DNA of 27,846 bases from Prorocentrum cordatum (GCA_963575745.1 CAUYUJ010017775.1:179312-207157), one strand, 5' to 3'; shown: positions 1-9,640, counted from the stretch's first letter. Notes: generated by a model not told the origin, from the sequence alone. Numbers and translations: made by a program.

Positions 1-1235
1 GCTCATTTCGGCGCACCCCTCTCACGTTCCGCGGCCCCATGGCGAGTTCCACCGAAGCCTCGTGGCACAGGTTGCGCGCGTCGCCGCCGCCCATTTGTGC
101 ACGCTCCTCACACGGCTTGTGGCCCCACAAGGGGGTCCCCGAAGGCTCCAGTGGCACAGGTTGCCAACACATTTTGGCACGCGCTTCAGCTGCGCGGTTC
201 GTTGCCCCATGCATAGGGGGTTCCACCGAACGCGCCAGTGGCGCAGGTTGCATGCGCCACCGCCGATCGTTTCGCCCCCCATCCCCCCCCCCCCCCCGCC
301 CCTCACGCGATTCGTTGCCCCACGTGGAGCTCGACCGCAGGTTCCAGTGGCACACATTGCACGCGCCGCCGCCATTCATGTTGTAGGCACACCCCTCACA
401 CGGCTCGTGGCCTCATAGGGGGATCCACCGAAGGCTCCAGTGGCACAGGTTGCGTGCACCGCCGCCGCCCATTTCGACACGCCCCTCACATGGTACGTGG
501 CCCGATAGGGAGTTCCACCGAAGGTTCCAGTTGCACAGGTTGCATGCGTCACCGCCACCCGTGTCGGCGCAAGCTTCACGCGGATCGTGGCCTCATATGG
601 AGCTCCACAGAAGTTTCCAGTGGCACAGGTTGCACGCGCCACCGCCGCTCATTTCGGCACACCTCTCACACGGCCCGTGGCCCCACAAGGAGCTCCACCG
701 AAGGCTCCCGTGGCGCAGATTGCATGCGTCACCGCCACTTGTTTCGGCACACCCTTCACGCGCGGTTCGCGGCCCCGCAAGGAGTTTCGCCGAAAGTTCC
801 AGTGGCGCAGGTTGCATGCGCCACCGCCGTTGATTTCCGCAGACCCCTCACACGGTCCGTGGCCCCACAAGGATCCCCGCCGAATGCTCCAGTGGCAGAG
901 GTTGCATGCGTCACCGCCGCGCATTTCGGCACACCCCTCACACGGTTCGTGGCCCCATAGGGAGTCCCACCGAAGGTTCAAGTGGCACGCGTTGCATGCG
1001 CCACCGCCGCCCTCTTCGGTCCACCTCCCCCGCGCAGTTCGTTGCCGCACAGGGAGTTCCACCGCGTGCCCCACTGGCAAGGTCCGCGCGGCGGCCTCGC
1101 ATGCCGACACACCCGTCAAAAACATAGTGGCCCCATAGGCAGCGCCATCGAAGGCCCCAGTGGCAAGTTTCGCATGGTGGCCCCGCAATTGGGCGCACCC
1201 CTCACACGGTTCGTTGCCCCATTGGGGCTTCCCGC
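1..1235 (+). repeat. 90-bp minisatellite array A, about 13 units
   Basis: Tandem units of close to 90 bp run from the window edge. Each contains recognisable blocks: TTCGTGGCCCCATAGGGAG, then TCCACCGAAGGTTCCAGTGG, CACAGGTTGCATGCGTCACC and CATTTCGGCACACCCCTCAC. The CAGGTTGCATGCG landmark recurs near 66, 155, 241, 443, 534, 622, 713, 805, 895 and 984, so spacing is 86-92 bp, with one longer interval where a poly-C run has expanded. Because 90 is a multiple of three and stops are rare, several frames look open on both strands. The minus strand reads as 30-residue repeats (CATGAFGGAPYEATNRVRGV). I treat those as by-products of a GC-rich satellite rather than genes. Confidence 0.9.
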
Positions 1236-1400
1236 TGTTTCGTCCAATTTGCCTTGCGGTGCTCGCAATTGCATATGGTTGGGTCAGTCGCCAGGAAATG
1301 TTTTATTCCAGCCAATTTGCGTTTGTGGATCCTTGTTTTGAAGGGGCGCCCCCCGCTTCCATCCTCCTCTTCATCTCCTCAGCCACCCCCCCCCCCCCCC
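1236..1400. other. non-repeat interruption between the two 90-bp arrays
   Basis: About 160 bp of lower-GC sequence splits the minisatellite. It contains two CCAATTTGC(G) stretches and ends in a C-rich tract (poly-C near 1386-1400). No gene, terminal repeat or clear target duplication was recognised, so it may be either an insertion or a remnant of the original spacer. Confidence 0.5.
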
Positions 1401-2725
1401 CCTCCCCCGACACGCCCTCGCGGTTCGCGGCCGCGCAGGGGGGAGATCAACCGAATGCTCCAGTGGCACAGGTTGCGCGCGTCACCACCGCACATTTCGG
1501 CACACTGTTTTACACGGTTCGTGGCCTCATAGGGGGACCCGCCGAAAGCACCAATGGCACAGGTTGCATGCGTCACCGCCACCCGTGTCGGCACGCCCCT
1601 CGCATGGTACGTGGCCCGATAGGGAGTTCCACCGAAGGCTCCAGTGGCGCAGGTTGCATGCGTCACCGCCATTCATTTCGGCACACCACTCACATGGTTC
1701 GTGGCCCCATATGGAGCTCTACCCAACGATCAGGTTGCACAAGTTGCATGTGTCACGGCCGCCCATTTCGGCGCACCCCTCCCACGCGGTTCGTGGCTCC
1801 ATAGCTACCGAAGGGTCCAGTGGCACGGTTGCATGCGTCATCGCCGCTCATTTCGGCATCCCTCGCACACAGTTCGGTGGCCCCACAGAGAACTCCACCG
1901 AAGGCCCCAGTGGCAGAGGTTGCATGTGCCACCACCGCGCTTTTCGGCACACCCCTCACACGGCTCGTGGCCCCCATGGGGGGCTCCACCGAAGGTTCCA
2001 GTGGCACATACATGCGTCACCGCCACAAATTTCAGCACACCGCTCACACGGTTCGCGGCCGCATAGGGAGTCCCACCGAAGGTTCCAATGGCGCAGGTTG
2101 CATGCGTCACCGCCGCACACTTCGGCACACCCCTCACACGGTTCGCGGCGGCCGCACAGGGAGTTCCACCGAAAGGTTCCATTGGCACGTTCCATGCGTC
2201 ACCGCCGCCCATGCCGCCATGCCCTTCACACACGGTTCGCGGCCCCATAGCGAGTTCCACCGATGGTTCCAGTGGAGCAGGTTGCATGCGCCATTGCCGC
2301 ACATTTAGGCACACCCCTCGCAAGGTTAGGTTCGTGCCCCCCCAAGGAGCTCCACCGAACGCTCCAGTGACATAGGTTACATGCGCCACCGTCACTCATG
2401 TCGGCACACCACTCGCACGGTTCATAGCCCCACCGTGAGGCCCACCGAAGGTTCCAGTTGCACACAGGTTGCATGCGCCACCGCCGCCCATTGCGAAACA
2501 CCCCTCGCGCGGTTCGTGGCCGCGCAGGGAGATCCACCGAAGGTGCCAGTGGCACAGGTTACATGCGCCACCGCCGCCCACTTCGGCACACCCCTCACAC
2601 GGTTCGTGGCCTCACAGGGAGACCCACCCAAGGACCAAGTGGCGCCAGGTTGCATGCGCCACCGCCATTGTTTCGGCACACTTTTCACACGCGGTTCCTG
2701 GCCCCATAGGGGGATCCCCTGAAAG
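1401..2725 (+). repeat. 90-bp minisatellite array B, about 14 units
   Basis: Same unit and orientation as array A. The CAGGTTGCATGCG landmark recurs near 1467, 1557, 1647, 1738, 1823, 1913, 2005, 2090, 2190, 2274, 2369, 2460, 2551 and 2641, a period of 85-95 bp. Units differ by scattered substitutions and small indels with no higher-order pattern visible by eye. The array ends about 80 bp before the first exon of the downstream gene. Confidence 0.9.
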
Positions 2726-2805
2726 CGGTACCAACAGTGATGCATTCGTAGTTGTATATGGTAAGTTAGTTCTGTATTTGTTTTGCGGGCCCCCCTTTTC
2801 CCCAG

Positions 2806-2964
2806 GACGCCAGATGCGTGTCGATCGCGGGGCCAGGCGGCACGAAGGTGGGGACGGACCTCAGCATCACCATGGGCGTGGTCATGGACCAGCGCAGCTG
2901 GGTGTGCGCGGTGGCGCCGCCCCAGGCTCGCCACGGTTCGGCAATGTGGGATTACGGTTGTGAC
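2806..2964 (+). CDS. exon 1 (partial) of an unnamed nuclear-type protein
   Basis: A reading frame beginning DARCVSIAGPGGTKVGTDLS follows a pyrimidine-rich acceptor (CCCCTTTTCCCCAG|G). It stays open to a canonical donor (TGTGAC|GTGAGT) after the residues MWDYGCD. An alternative GC donor, CCCCAG|GCTCG, would end the exon at 2925 after VCAVAPPQ. Both endings leave phase 0 and join in frame to the exon at 4436. No initiator methionine is assigned, so upstream exons are probably outside this stretch or unrecognised. The product family is not recognised. The support is the splice signals, the amino-acid composition and the frame continuity with the next three exons. Confidence 0.5.
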
Positions 2965-4435
2965 GTGAGTTCTCTGGGGAGGGGTGGGCGGGCGGGGGCT
3001 GCCGCAGTTCTTAGGCGGCGTTTTGTTGTCGGACGTCGTCCCTCGTTAGCGAGCCACCAGTGTTTCAATTATATATGTGGTACGGGCAGCTCTTTGTTTT
3101 ATTCCTGGCGGTCTCGAAATGTTCTCTGAAAGGTGTGCGTGTCCCCCCGCCATCCTCCTTGTCGTTTTCACCAGCTTCCTCGTTCCTTGGGTCCTCGTCC
3201 AAGCCATGCCTCGTTCCCGTTCCCTGTCCCCTTCGAGGGCGCTGGAGGCGATGTGAGGGCTCTCTGTCAGCGTTCGGGCACAATCGGGGCCCTGTTGGCG
3301 CACTCATGCTTTCCGTGGGCTTTCTGGCAGCGTTCAGTATCCATCGAGGTGCTTTTGGATCGTCGAGGGGGGCGGGGCAATTTTACCTTCAGAGGGGGTG
3401 CTCTCACAAGCTGGCAAATCGTTCGCAGCAGCGGCGTCGGTGTTCCAGCGTCGCTGTTGTTAGCATTGTGTCACCTCTCAGGCCCCATTGGGGCCCTCGT
3501 GGACACTCCAGGGGCCGACCCTCGATCCTTGGTGGGGGGGTTCTTGGGCTGCCAGGGGGGCCGCTTGATCCTTCCAGGGGGGGGCGTCTGGATTCCTGCA
3601 GGGGGGGGGGCTTTTGATCCATCCAGCCCTCCCCCCCCAGGGGTGGCTCCTGACCCCGTCAGAGAGCCTTTTGATCCTTGCAGGGGGCTTGCAGATCGCT
3701 CATCTTCTTCACATACATTTTCGTTTCTCGCCAATTTTCGCTGACCGCCAGGGAGCTGCACCGAAGGCCCCAGCGATTGCGCGCGCATTTCGCGACCTCA
3801 CCGCACCCATGTTCGGCGCGTCATCTGCCGTTTGGCGCCCCCCTGAGCAGCTGCGCCGATCAGCGCGCCACGAACTGTTTGAGGAGTGTGCGCAGAGGGG
3901 CAGATTCAGCGCGGACCTTCCGCATTCCCTGCCCCGCAAGGGGATCCACCGAACGCTGCAGAGGCACTGCGTATGCCGCGCGTGGGCGCCCCGCCCTTTT
4001 GGCGTGCCCGTCGAGGGCTCGGAGCTCGGCGGCGGGCACCCGTTGCGCGCGCGTCGCCCCCGCGTGTTATCATGGGCTTCCCCTGGGAAGGGCCCCATCG
4101 GAGGGCCCAGAGAACAGGCTGGCGGGGGGCCCTTTCGATTTCTTGGGGGCCTCGGGAGGGTTCAGAACAGGGCGGCGGGGGAGAGCCCAGATGAGGGCCC
4201 CGAAACGTCTGTGGAAGGGGCCCCGAAAATTCCCAGGGAGCGCCCAGGTGCTCTGCCGGGAACGGGGGTGGGGGTTTCCGGTCGGCCGGCCACGCGGCTC
4301 CCGCTCGAGCGTTGACCCCCCTCTAACGAGAAACCCCCGTTGCAGGCACGCGGGAATCAGGCCAGCGAAACCTTGCCATCCTGCCCCTGGGGGGCTGGTT
4401 TTCGGGATTCCGCCCCCCCCCGCCTCTCTTCCCAG
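2965..4435 (+). repeat. intron with degenerate G/C-rich repeats
   Basis: This interval between two exons contains loosely repeated blocks of about 30 bp (TTGATCCTTCCAGGGGGGG-like, 3510-3700). It also holds degenerate single units of the 90-bp minisatellite around 3740-4000 (CCAGGGAGCTGCACCGAAGGCCCCAG; CCCCGCAAGGGGATCCACCGAACGCT). GGGCCCAGA/TTGGGGGCC-type sequence at 4080-4270 resembles the CTTGGGGC satellite found further downstream. Long frames here arise from GC bias. No independent gene was recognised. Confidence 0.6.
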
Positions 4436-4521
4436 GTCCCCACGGAGTGCCTCACCGAGCAGTGTTTCTGCGACAGCGTGGAGCTCGCGGAGCTGGAGGA
4501 GAAGCACCGTTTGCACTTCAG
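4436..4521 (+). CDS. exon 2 of the unnamed protein
   Basis: 86-nt exon after CTCTTCCCAG|G. It encodes VPTECLTEQCFCDSVELAEL followed by EEKHRLHF and two bases of the next codon. The end is assigned at TTCAG|GAGTTCC, a GA-type 5' splice site, because joining there to AG|GAGCGTC at 4891 keeps the frame. The same pentamer AGGAG sits at both boundaries. The one nearby GT alternative (CACC|GTTTGC) would break the frame. The segment is acidic and possibly helical (ELAELEEKH). No family is assigned. Confidence 0.55.
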
Positions 4522-4890
4522 GAGTTCCGTCCCAATCCTCCTCTTCCGCTGCTACACCCCCCCCACAAAAAAAACGCATTCCCGTCGCCCCCTCCCCCTC
4601 GCGGGTCCCCTCTCGTTTTTCCCTGGTGATTTCCCCCCTATCCCCGCACTTTCCTTCCTTGCCATTTGCCCCGTTGCCCTATTCGCCATGCGCCCCATCC
4701 TCCTCTTACTCCTCCTCCGCTGCCCTGATGCAGGCCTCCCGACGACCTCCTCCTCCTCCTCGTCCTTCGCATGCTTTTCCTCGTCCTCCCCTTCCTCATC
4801 GGGCTTCCTCTCCTCCTCCTCCTCCCGAGCTCCCCCTCGCTCCCCCTCCTCCTCCCCCCCAGCGCTCTGCGCCCTCCTCCCCCCCCAGAG
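4522..4890 (+). repeat. pyrimidine-rich intron
   Basis: A CTC/TCC/CCT-dominated intron. The long serine- or proline-rich frames across it come from triplet bias. It ends CCCCCCCCAGAG|G, a strong polypyrimidine acceptor. Confidence 0.65.
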
Positions 4891-5232
4891 GAGCGTCGTC
4901 AAACGCAAGGTCGGGGAGGCCCTCGCAGCTGGGCGAGAGAACCCCGCACCCAAAAAACGGCGCCGCACGAAGGCTTACCAGATGATGATGATGACGGACA
5001 ATATGCTCAGAGTCTCGTGCGGCTTCATGTTGCACGATTTTCAGGTTCAGGTTGATGGGAAAGGCGAGCCCACAGGAGATCCTTTCGACTGGCACTTATC
5101 GTGTATTTCTCCTGACATGGGCCCTGATATGGTAGCCGCAGATGCGTTCCTCAGTTATGAGAAGAACATCAACTTGCAGTGCGATTATGACCAGAGCCAC
5201 ACGCTGAACAACGCGTCGAAGGGCGCATTGAG
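4891..5232 (+). CDS. exon 3 of the unnamed protein: NLS-like stretch plus D/C-D-H core
   Basis: 342-nt exon, the clearest coding segment of this gene. The N-terminal part is basic (VVKRKVGEAL, then PAPKKRRRTKAYQ, a likely nuclear localisation signal). Next come VSCGFMLHDFQVQVDGKGEP, FDWHLSCISPDMGPDMVAAD and INLQCDYDQSHTLNNASKGA. The spacing D-x-G-x-D-M ... C-x-x-D-x-x-H-x-L-N-N ... A-L resembles the region around the second acidic residue and the C-x-x-H of RNase H-fold transposases (hAT/MULE style). It also recalls a multi-copy, unnamed family I remember from dinoflagellate proteomes. Neither has been searched. The exon end is set at TTGAG|GACCC (GA donor), which repeats the AGGAC at the next acceptor. 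A GT donor at 5243 is the alternative but gives a less natural continuation. Confidence 0.65.
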
Positions 5233-5532
5233 GACCCGCCACGTGCGACGCCGTCCCTTTCTATTTCTTTCTCCTCATCCTTGTCGTCGTCGTCGTCGTC
5301 GTCACCCTCCTCTTCCTCCTCCTTCCCCCGTCTTCCTTCTCACTCCGTCGTCGTCGTCCTCCTCCTCCCCCTGCTCATGCTGCTTCTGATGCTCCTCCTC
5401 CTCGTCGTCCTCCTCATCCTTCTCGCCTCCTCCTTCTCATCCTCCTTCTCCTCCTCCTCCTCCTCATCTTCCTAATCCTGATTCTCTGCCTCAGCCTACC
5501 CTTCTTTCTCGGCCTCCCCCCCCCAATTGCAG
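5233..5532 (+). repeat. intron with TCG/CTC trinucleotide tracts
   Basis: About 300 bp dominated by (TCG)n, (TCC)n and (CTC)n, ending in a clean acceptor CCCCCAATTGCAG|G. No coding potential beyond triplet bias. Confidence 0.7.
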
Positions 5533-5588
5533 GACGACGGGATTGTGGCGTTTTCAAGTATTCTTTACGCTTCGCGTATCCCTGTCAG
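5533..5588 (+). CDS. exon 4 of the unnamed protein
   Basis: Short exon after TTGCAG|GACGAC. Joined to 5232 it reads R-T-T-G-L-W-R-F-Q-V-F-F-T-L-R-V-S-L-S, a hydrophobic strand-like continuation of the KGAL segment of exon 3. The likely end is CTGTCAG|GACAACC, another AG|GA junction, leaving phase 1. If the exon 3 end is instead at the GT (5243), this exon would read DDGIVAFSSILYASRIPV. The next exon of the gene was not identified. It may lie in the triplet-rich stretch that follows or in the assembly gap. Confidence 0.5.
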
Positions 5589-6224
5589 GACAACCACTCT
5601 TGTGATTGTGCTGCTGGTGCAGCTGCTATTGGTGCTGCTGTTGCTAGCGCTGATGCCTCCGCCGCTGCTGCGGTGTCTGTTGCTGCTGTTGGCATTCGTA
5701 ATGAGCGTGGTGTTCTTGATGATGTAAATGATGGGTGCTCGTGGTTCTTGTGCTGCTAGTGACGTTGGTGCTGGTTGCGCTGCCGACCGTGATGATGATG
5801 GTGCTGATGTTGATGTTGCTGGTGATGGTGCTGATGGTGGTGCTGGGGCTCGTGGTGGTGCTGTTGGCGCTGGTGGTGCTGCTGATGCTGCTGTTGGCGC
5901 TCATGGCGGTGGTGGTGGTGTCGCTGCTGCTGCTGATGTGGCTGTTGGTGTTGGTGGTGACGGTGCTGCCGCCCCTGCTCTCGGCGATGCTATTTGTGGT
6001 GATGTTTCTATTCTGCCTTTCGTGCTGCTGCTGCTGCTGCTTGTTTTGCTGCTTGTCCTGCTGCTGCTGGTGATGCTGTGGCGCTGAGGCTACTGATGGT
6101 GCTGCTGCTGTTGATGCTGATGGTGATGGCTGTCGTGGTGGTGTTGCCGCTGCAGGTAGTGCTGGTACAGATGACGCTGCGCTCTCGGAGCGCATTGGTT
6201 TCCTGGTGGGGCCCCCTCGTTGCC
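5589..6224. repeat. cryptic TGC/GGT/GTTG trinucleotide-rich tract
   Basis: About 600 bp of irregular GCTGCT, GTGGTG and GATGGT triplets. Because of the triplet bias, frames are long on both strands (poly-Leu/Val one way, poly-Ser/Thr/Gln the other). The composition is uniform across frames and carries no domain, so I do not call a gene. Confidence 0.65.
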
Positions 6225-6545
6225 CTCTGGCTCCTTCCAGGCCCTTTGAACCTTAGCGGAGTTGTCTTGGGGCTCTTTTGGCGGGTCTCTGTGCCCCCCT
6301 GGGGCGTTCTGGTTTTTCTTGGGGGCGTCTTGGGGCCTTTGCGGTGCTTCTCGGAGCCACCTAGGAGCGATTCGGTCAAAAGAGGTTGGGTGGTCCTCGG
6401 CGCCCGCCCCCATATGGGGTCCCCAGAGTCGCACCTTGGAGCGCTATTGTGGTTGCATTGGGGCGTTATTCGGCGCGTTTCTGTTTGGCGGCGTCCTGGG
6501 TTTCTCTTGCGCGTAGTAAGGCGCATTTTTGGGTGGCACCCTTAA
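6225..6545 (+). repeat. CTTGGGGC-type degenerate minisatellite, small block
   Basis: Recurring TCTTGGGGCTCTTTTGG, TTCTTGGGGGCGTCTTGGGG and GGGGCGTT motifs with a 20-30 bp rhythm. These are the same building blocks as the larger arrays at 16660-17400 and 18265-19730, in the same orientation. Confidence 0.6.
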
Positions 6546-6714
6546 TGCTTCAACAGACGCATCGGCAGCGGAACGGGGGAAGGCCAGAGGTTTCCTTCAG
6601 GCTATTGGTAGGTGTGTCCCAACATACAGTGGTGGGTCCTCCCCTTGAAAAGACGGCGCCCCGCGTTAATCCCCTTCGCTTCCCCATCCTCCTCCGCCTT
6701 CTCCTGGCCCTTCC
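6546..6714. other. unassigned spacer
   Basis: No gene, repeat or splice structure recognised. It ends in a short pyrimidine-rich stretch. Confidence 0.4.
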
Positions 6715-6805
6715 CCAAGGCATGCCCATTGCGACGCGTCCCTCGCGCGGTTCGTGGCCCCACATGGGCCCCCACCCGATGCTCCAGTGGCGTTGTCTAC
6801 ATCTA
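6715..6805 (+). repeat. solitary 90-bp minisatellite unit
   Basis: GCGCGGTTCGTGGCCCCACA followed by CCGATGCTCCAGTGGCG matches the unit of the arrays at 1-2725, in the same orientation, about 4 kb away from them. Confidence 0.7.
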
Positions 6806-7034
6806 GGCCCCGCTCCGTTGCAGGGCTTGATGCAGACGCCCAATCCACGCCCGCGCCCGCAGCCGCGCAGACTCCTTGGCCTCCTTCGGCCCAGGGCCCG
6901 ATCCAAATAGCGCAGCTCGCCAGGGAGCCTGGCGCTCGACCACATGTCAAGTATCTAGTCGACGGTCCCAGCCATATGCTTTGCAAGCGCGCGTTCCGCA
7001 GGGCAGGCTGGGCGAAGCAGCGAGAAGTCCCCGC

Positions 7035-7465
7035 GGGGCCACGCGCCGTGTGAGGGGCGTGCCACATTGCGGGGGCGGCATGCGACTCTTGCCATTGGGG
7101 CCTTCGGTGGGTCTCCCTATCGGGCCGCGAAGCGTGCGAGGGGCGCGCCGAACTGCGGGGCCGCCGCGCGCACCTTGCCAATGAGGCTTGCGGCGGAGCC
7201 CCCTATGGGGCCACGAACTGTGTGAGCGGGCTTCCGAAATGGGTGGCGTTGGCGCATGCAGCTTGTGCCGCTAGCGCCGTCCGTGGAGCCCCCTATTGGG
7301 CTATGAACCGTGTGAGGCGTGCGCCGAAATTGGTGGCGTTGGCGCATGCCGCTTGTGCCATTGGATCCTTCGGTGCGGCTCTCTACGGGGCCGCGGGCCG
7401 CGCGAGGGGTGTGCCGAACTGGGCGGCGGTGGCGCTCGCAACCTGCGCCACTGGGGTCTTGCTTT
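7035..7465 (-). repeat. inverted 90-bp minisatellite cluster, about 5 units
   Basis: Reverse-complement units of the 90-bp family. The landmarks are GGGGCCACGAACTGTGTGAG, GGTGGCGTTGGCGCATGC, CTTGTGCCATTGG and GGAGCCCCCTATTGGG. The period is close to 90 bp. Orientation is opposite to the arrays at 1-2725, so the whole 1-7465 interval has inverted symmetry at its ends. Confidence 0.85.
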
Positions 7466-7746
7466 GGACTCGGCGATTTGGAGGAGTCTTGTTTTGGAGG
7501 AGTCTTGTGTTGACTTGGCGGTTCGAGGTCTGCCCCCCCACTTCCCGCCCCCCCCCCTCCGCCGTCCTGTCCATTCCTGGCGGTTTTGTGTCCCCATCGG
7601 GCGTTCCAACTTTACGCAATGCCAGGAAGCAATTCAGCTTTCTTTACGCAACGTCGTTAGGGGGGCGGTGTCCTTTGTGATCAGACGCTTGCGGGCCAGA
7701 CGTTTCCTTGATATTGGGTGGTTGCGGCGCGCAGCTGAACCCCCCC
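7466..7746. other. unassigned sequence before the scaffold gap
   Basis: Contains a locally repeated GGAGGAGTCTTG motif (near 7480-7510) and a C-rich run. It ends in poly-C directly at the gap. No gene recognised. Confidence 0.4.
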
Positions 7747-7846
7747 NNNNNNNNNNNNNNNNNNNNNNNNNNNNNNNNNNNNNNNNNNNNNNNNNNNNNN
7801 NNNNNNNNNNNNNNNNNNNNNNNNNNNNNNNNNNNNNNNNNNNNNN
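7747..7846. other. assembly gap of 100 N
   Basis: Exactly 100 undetermined bases, the usual placeholder for a gap of unknown length. Exons of the flanking gene could be missing here, and the order of the two sides depends on scaffolding. Confidence 0.99.
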
Positions 7847-8121
7847 ATTTGTAGATCAGAAACTTGGTGGGGGCTCAAGGTGAATGGACCTTGTACTTAG
7901 CGCGATGGCATCCACCCCTCGTTTCCGACGCCCGAGGGGGGGAGGGGGCAGTCATCGATAGATCTGCCGCGCGTTGTGACCAGCGCTCGCCGATTCAGAA
8001 TTGCGAGGGCAGCGAAGTTACCATTTTGGCGAAGTGTAACCGAGGGGAACGTTCGAGATGTGGATGCGTTGCTGGAGCTTGGGCCGAGCCTGTTGCATCG
8101 CGCGCGCAAGGGGCTCGGCTC

Positions 8122-8154
<33 letters not shown>

Positions 8155-8581
8155 CGTTTTAGCACGTGCGCGCGTGTACGTGTCAACCTCTCCCGTCATG
8201 GAATATTTTTGTTCAGGGCTTGGCCGCTCCCCATCCCAGGTCCCACGTGCATACTTGTATTTGTGGCCTCCCTCGCCACGTCTGCGACGCCCGCGCAATG
8301 AGTGGCTCATCGCTTGATGGGCCGTCACTGCTTGTTCGTAACTTGCAGGATGCAAGGGGGTCGTTGGTCTGGTTGCCCCTGGTCGTTGATGTCCTCGCGC
8401 TGTGGTGCGCGTGCTTGCTGGCGGGCGGTCCTCGGCTACATGCTGCCCCTACCGTGAGAGCCCAGGGTTCTCAGAGGAGGCGATGGGGTAGGTTGGGGAT
8501 GGCCCCGCGGGCAGGTGGGAGCGCAACAGCGGGCGTGACATCAGCGGTCATTTTATCGCCCCTTGCATTTCCCCATTGCAG
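7847..8581. other. probable intron or spacer with G31 homopolymer
   Basis: No confident gene. A run of 31 G occupies 8124-8154. A short open stretch at about 8040-8120 (SVTEGNVRDVDALLELGPSL) has the look of an ankyrin-repeat helix pair, but it runs into the G tract and lacks clear splice sites. TTGCAG|GATGC near 8350 could be another acceptor. The interval ends at the acceptor CCCCATTGCAG|G used by the next exon. Confidence 0.4.
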
Positions 8582-9177
8582 GCTGGAGACAGCGAGCGCC
8601 GCAAGGTGCGCGTGTGCACGGCCTGGGACTTCGGGCAGACGGTCGCCCTCGCGCCCGCGGAGGGCTTGGACGTGAGCGACGTGTACGTGCAGGTGGGCTA
8701 CACGGACCCTCCGAATGGCGCGCAGATGAAGTGGTGGGTCGCCGCAATCTTGTGGGGTGATGATGTGCCGCGTGGTAAGGTTTGCGACGTCACGGGGTGG
8801 TGGACGGTCGACTTCTTCACGAACCACATCTGCGCCTCGTTCCCAGCCGTGACCGACGCCCCCGAGAAGTTCCGCGCTGGCGGTACGCATTACGACTTGG
8901 TCGTGGTCGAGGGCATGAGCCGCTTGTCGACGCCCGAGCGGATTGAGCTCATCTGTGAGGTCGGCAGGCTCGCCGTCTGGACCATCAGCACGTGGGCGCA
9001 GCAAGAGATCGCCTCTCGCAAGTTGACGGTGCACCCCGCTGCCATTCCGAACTTGCTCGCCCACGCCAACAGGTGGGTCTCCGACGGCATCAGGGTGATG
9101 ATCGACACAGAGGTGCAGGCGGCGATCGAGACGCACAGCGCCCCGCCCAGCCGCAAGCTGAAAACGGCGAGGAGCAG
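8582..9177 (+). CDS. 198-codon internal exon, protein of unknown function
   Basis: An open frame runs from an acceptor (CATTTCCCCATTGCAG|GCTGG) to a good GT donor (GAGCAG|GTGAAG), ending in phase 2. It has ordinary globular composition with G/C-biased third positions, unlike the low-complexity frames around it. Readable blocks are RKVRVCTAWDFGQTVALAPA, VSDVYVQVGYTDPP, MKWWVAAILWGDDVPRGK, VTGWWTVDFFTNHICASFPA, GTHYDLVVVEGMSRLSTPER and LAVWTISTWAQQEIASRK. It is tryptophan-rich with no signal peptide or membrane segment visible. No family recognised. The start phase (0) does not fit a direct join to the exon ending at 5588 (phase 1), so either exons are missing or this is a separate gene. Confidence 0.7.
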
Positions 9178-9640
9178 GTGAAGGTCCTTATTCCTCCTCC
9201 TCATCATCTTCTTCCTCCCCCATTCCTCCTCCTCCTCCTCCTCCTCCTCCTCCTCCTCCGCCCTTCCCCCCCCCCCCCGCTTCCCCACTTCCTCTCCTAC
9301 GTCCCCCCTCACATCCTCCACCCGCGTTTCCTCTCCTGCCCCTCCCCAGCCCCTCCCCCTTGCCCCGCCCCACCCCCTCCCGCTCCGCTCCCCCCCCTCC
9401 ATGCTTCGATCTGCCAATTATTTGCGCCCGTCCCGCTCGGCTGCCCCGTCATCTCGTCGCTTCCCCTCTTAACCATGACCTGTCCCCTCCCCATGCCCCC
9501 CCTCCCCCGAGTTTTTTTTTTTTGTTTTTTGCACATTCCTCTACTGCCCCTCCGAGGCTGCCTCCTCCCTCCAAGGCTTCCTCTTCCATCATGCCCCCCT
9601 CCCCCCCCGCTCCCGCCGACCTCCCAGGCTTCGTTCTGCA
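9178..9640. repeat. CTC/CCT pyrimidine tract (probable intron)
   Basis: Mostly (CCT)n and poly-C with a short poly-T (9510-9520). It follows directly after the GT donor of the preceding exon. Possible acceptors are CTCCCAG|G near 9627 and TTCTGCAG near 9641, but neither gives a convincing in-frame exon. Confidence 0.6.

Noticed and set aside
5602-6195. Frames of 112-183 codons rich in Leu/Val/Met or in Thr/Ser/Gln
   Set aside because: The region is triplet-biased throughout. Alternative frames on both strands are equally open and none shows a domain or splice structure.
7860-7885. GGGGGCTCAAGGTG resembling the end of the dinoflagellate spliced leader
   Set aside because: Only the GGCTCAAG end matches. 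The CCATTTT part is absent, so it is not a usable relic leader.
8040-8123. Ankyrin-like helix pair (EGNVRDVDALLELGPSLLHR)
   Set aside because: It is a single partial match with no second repeat, no clear acceptor, and runs straight into a 31-base G homopolymer. Kept only as a note in the spacer entry.
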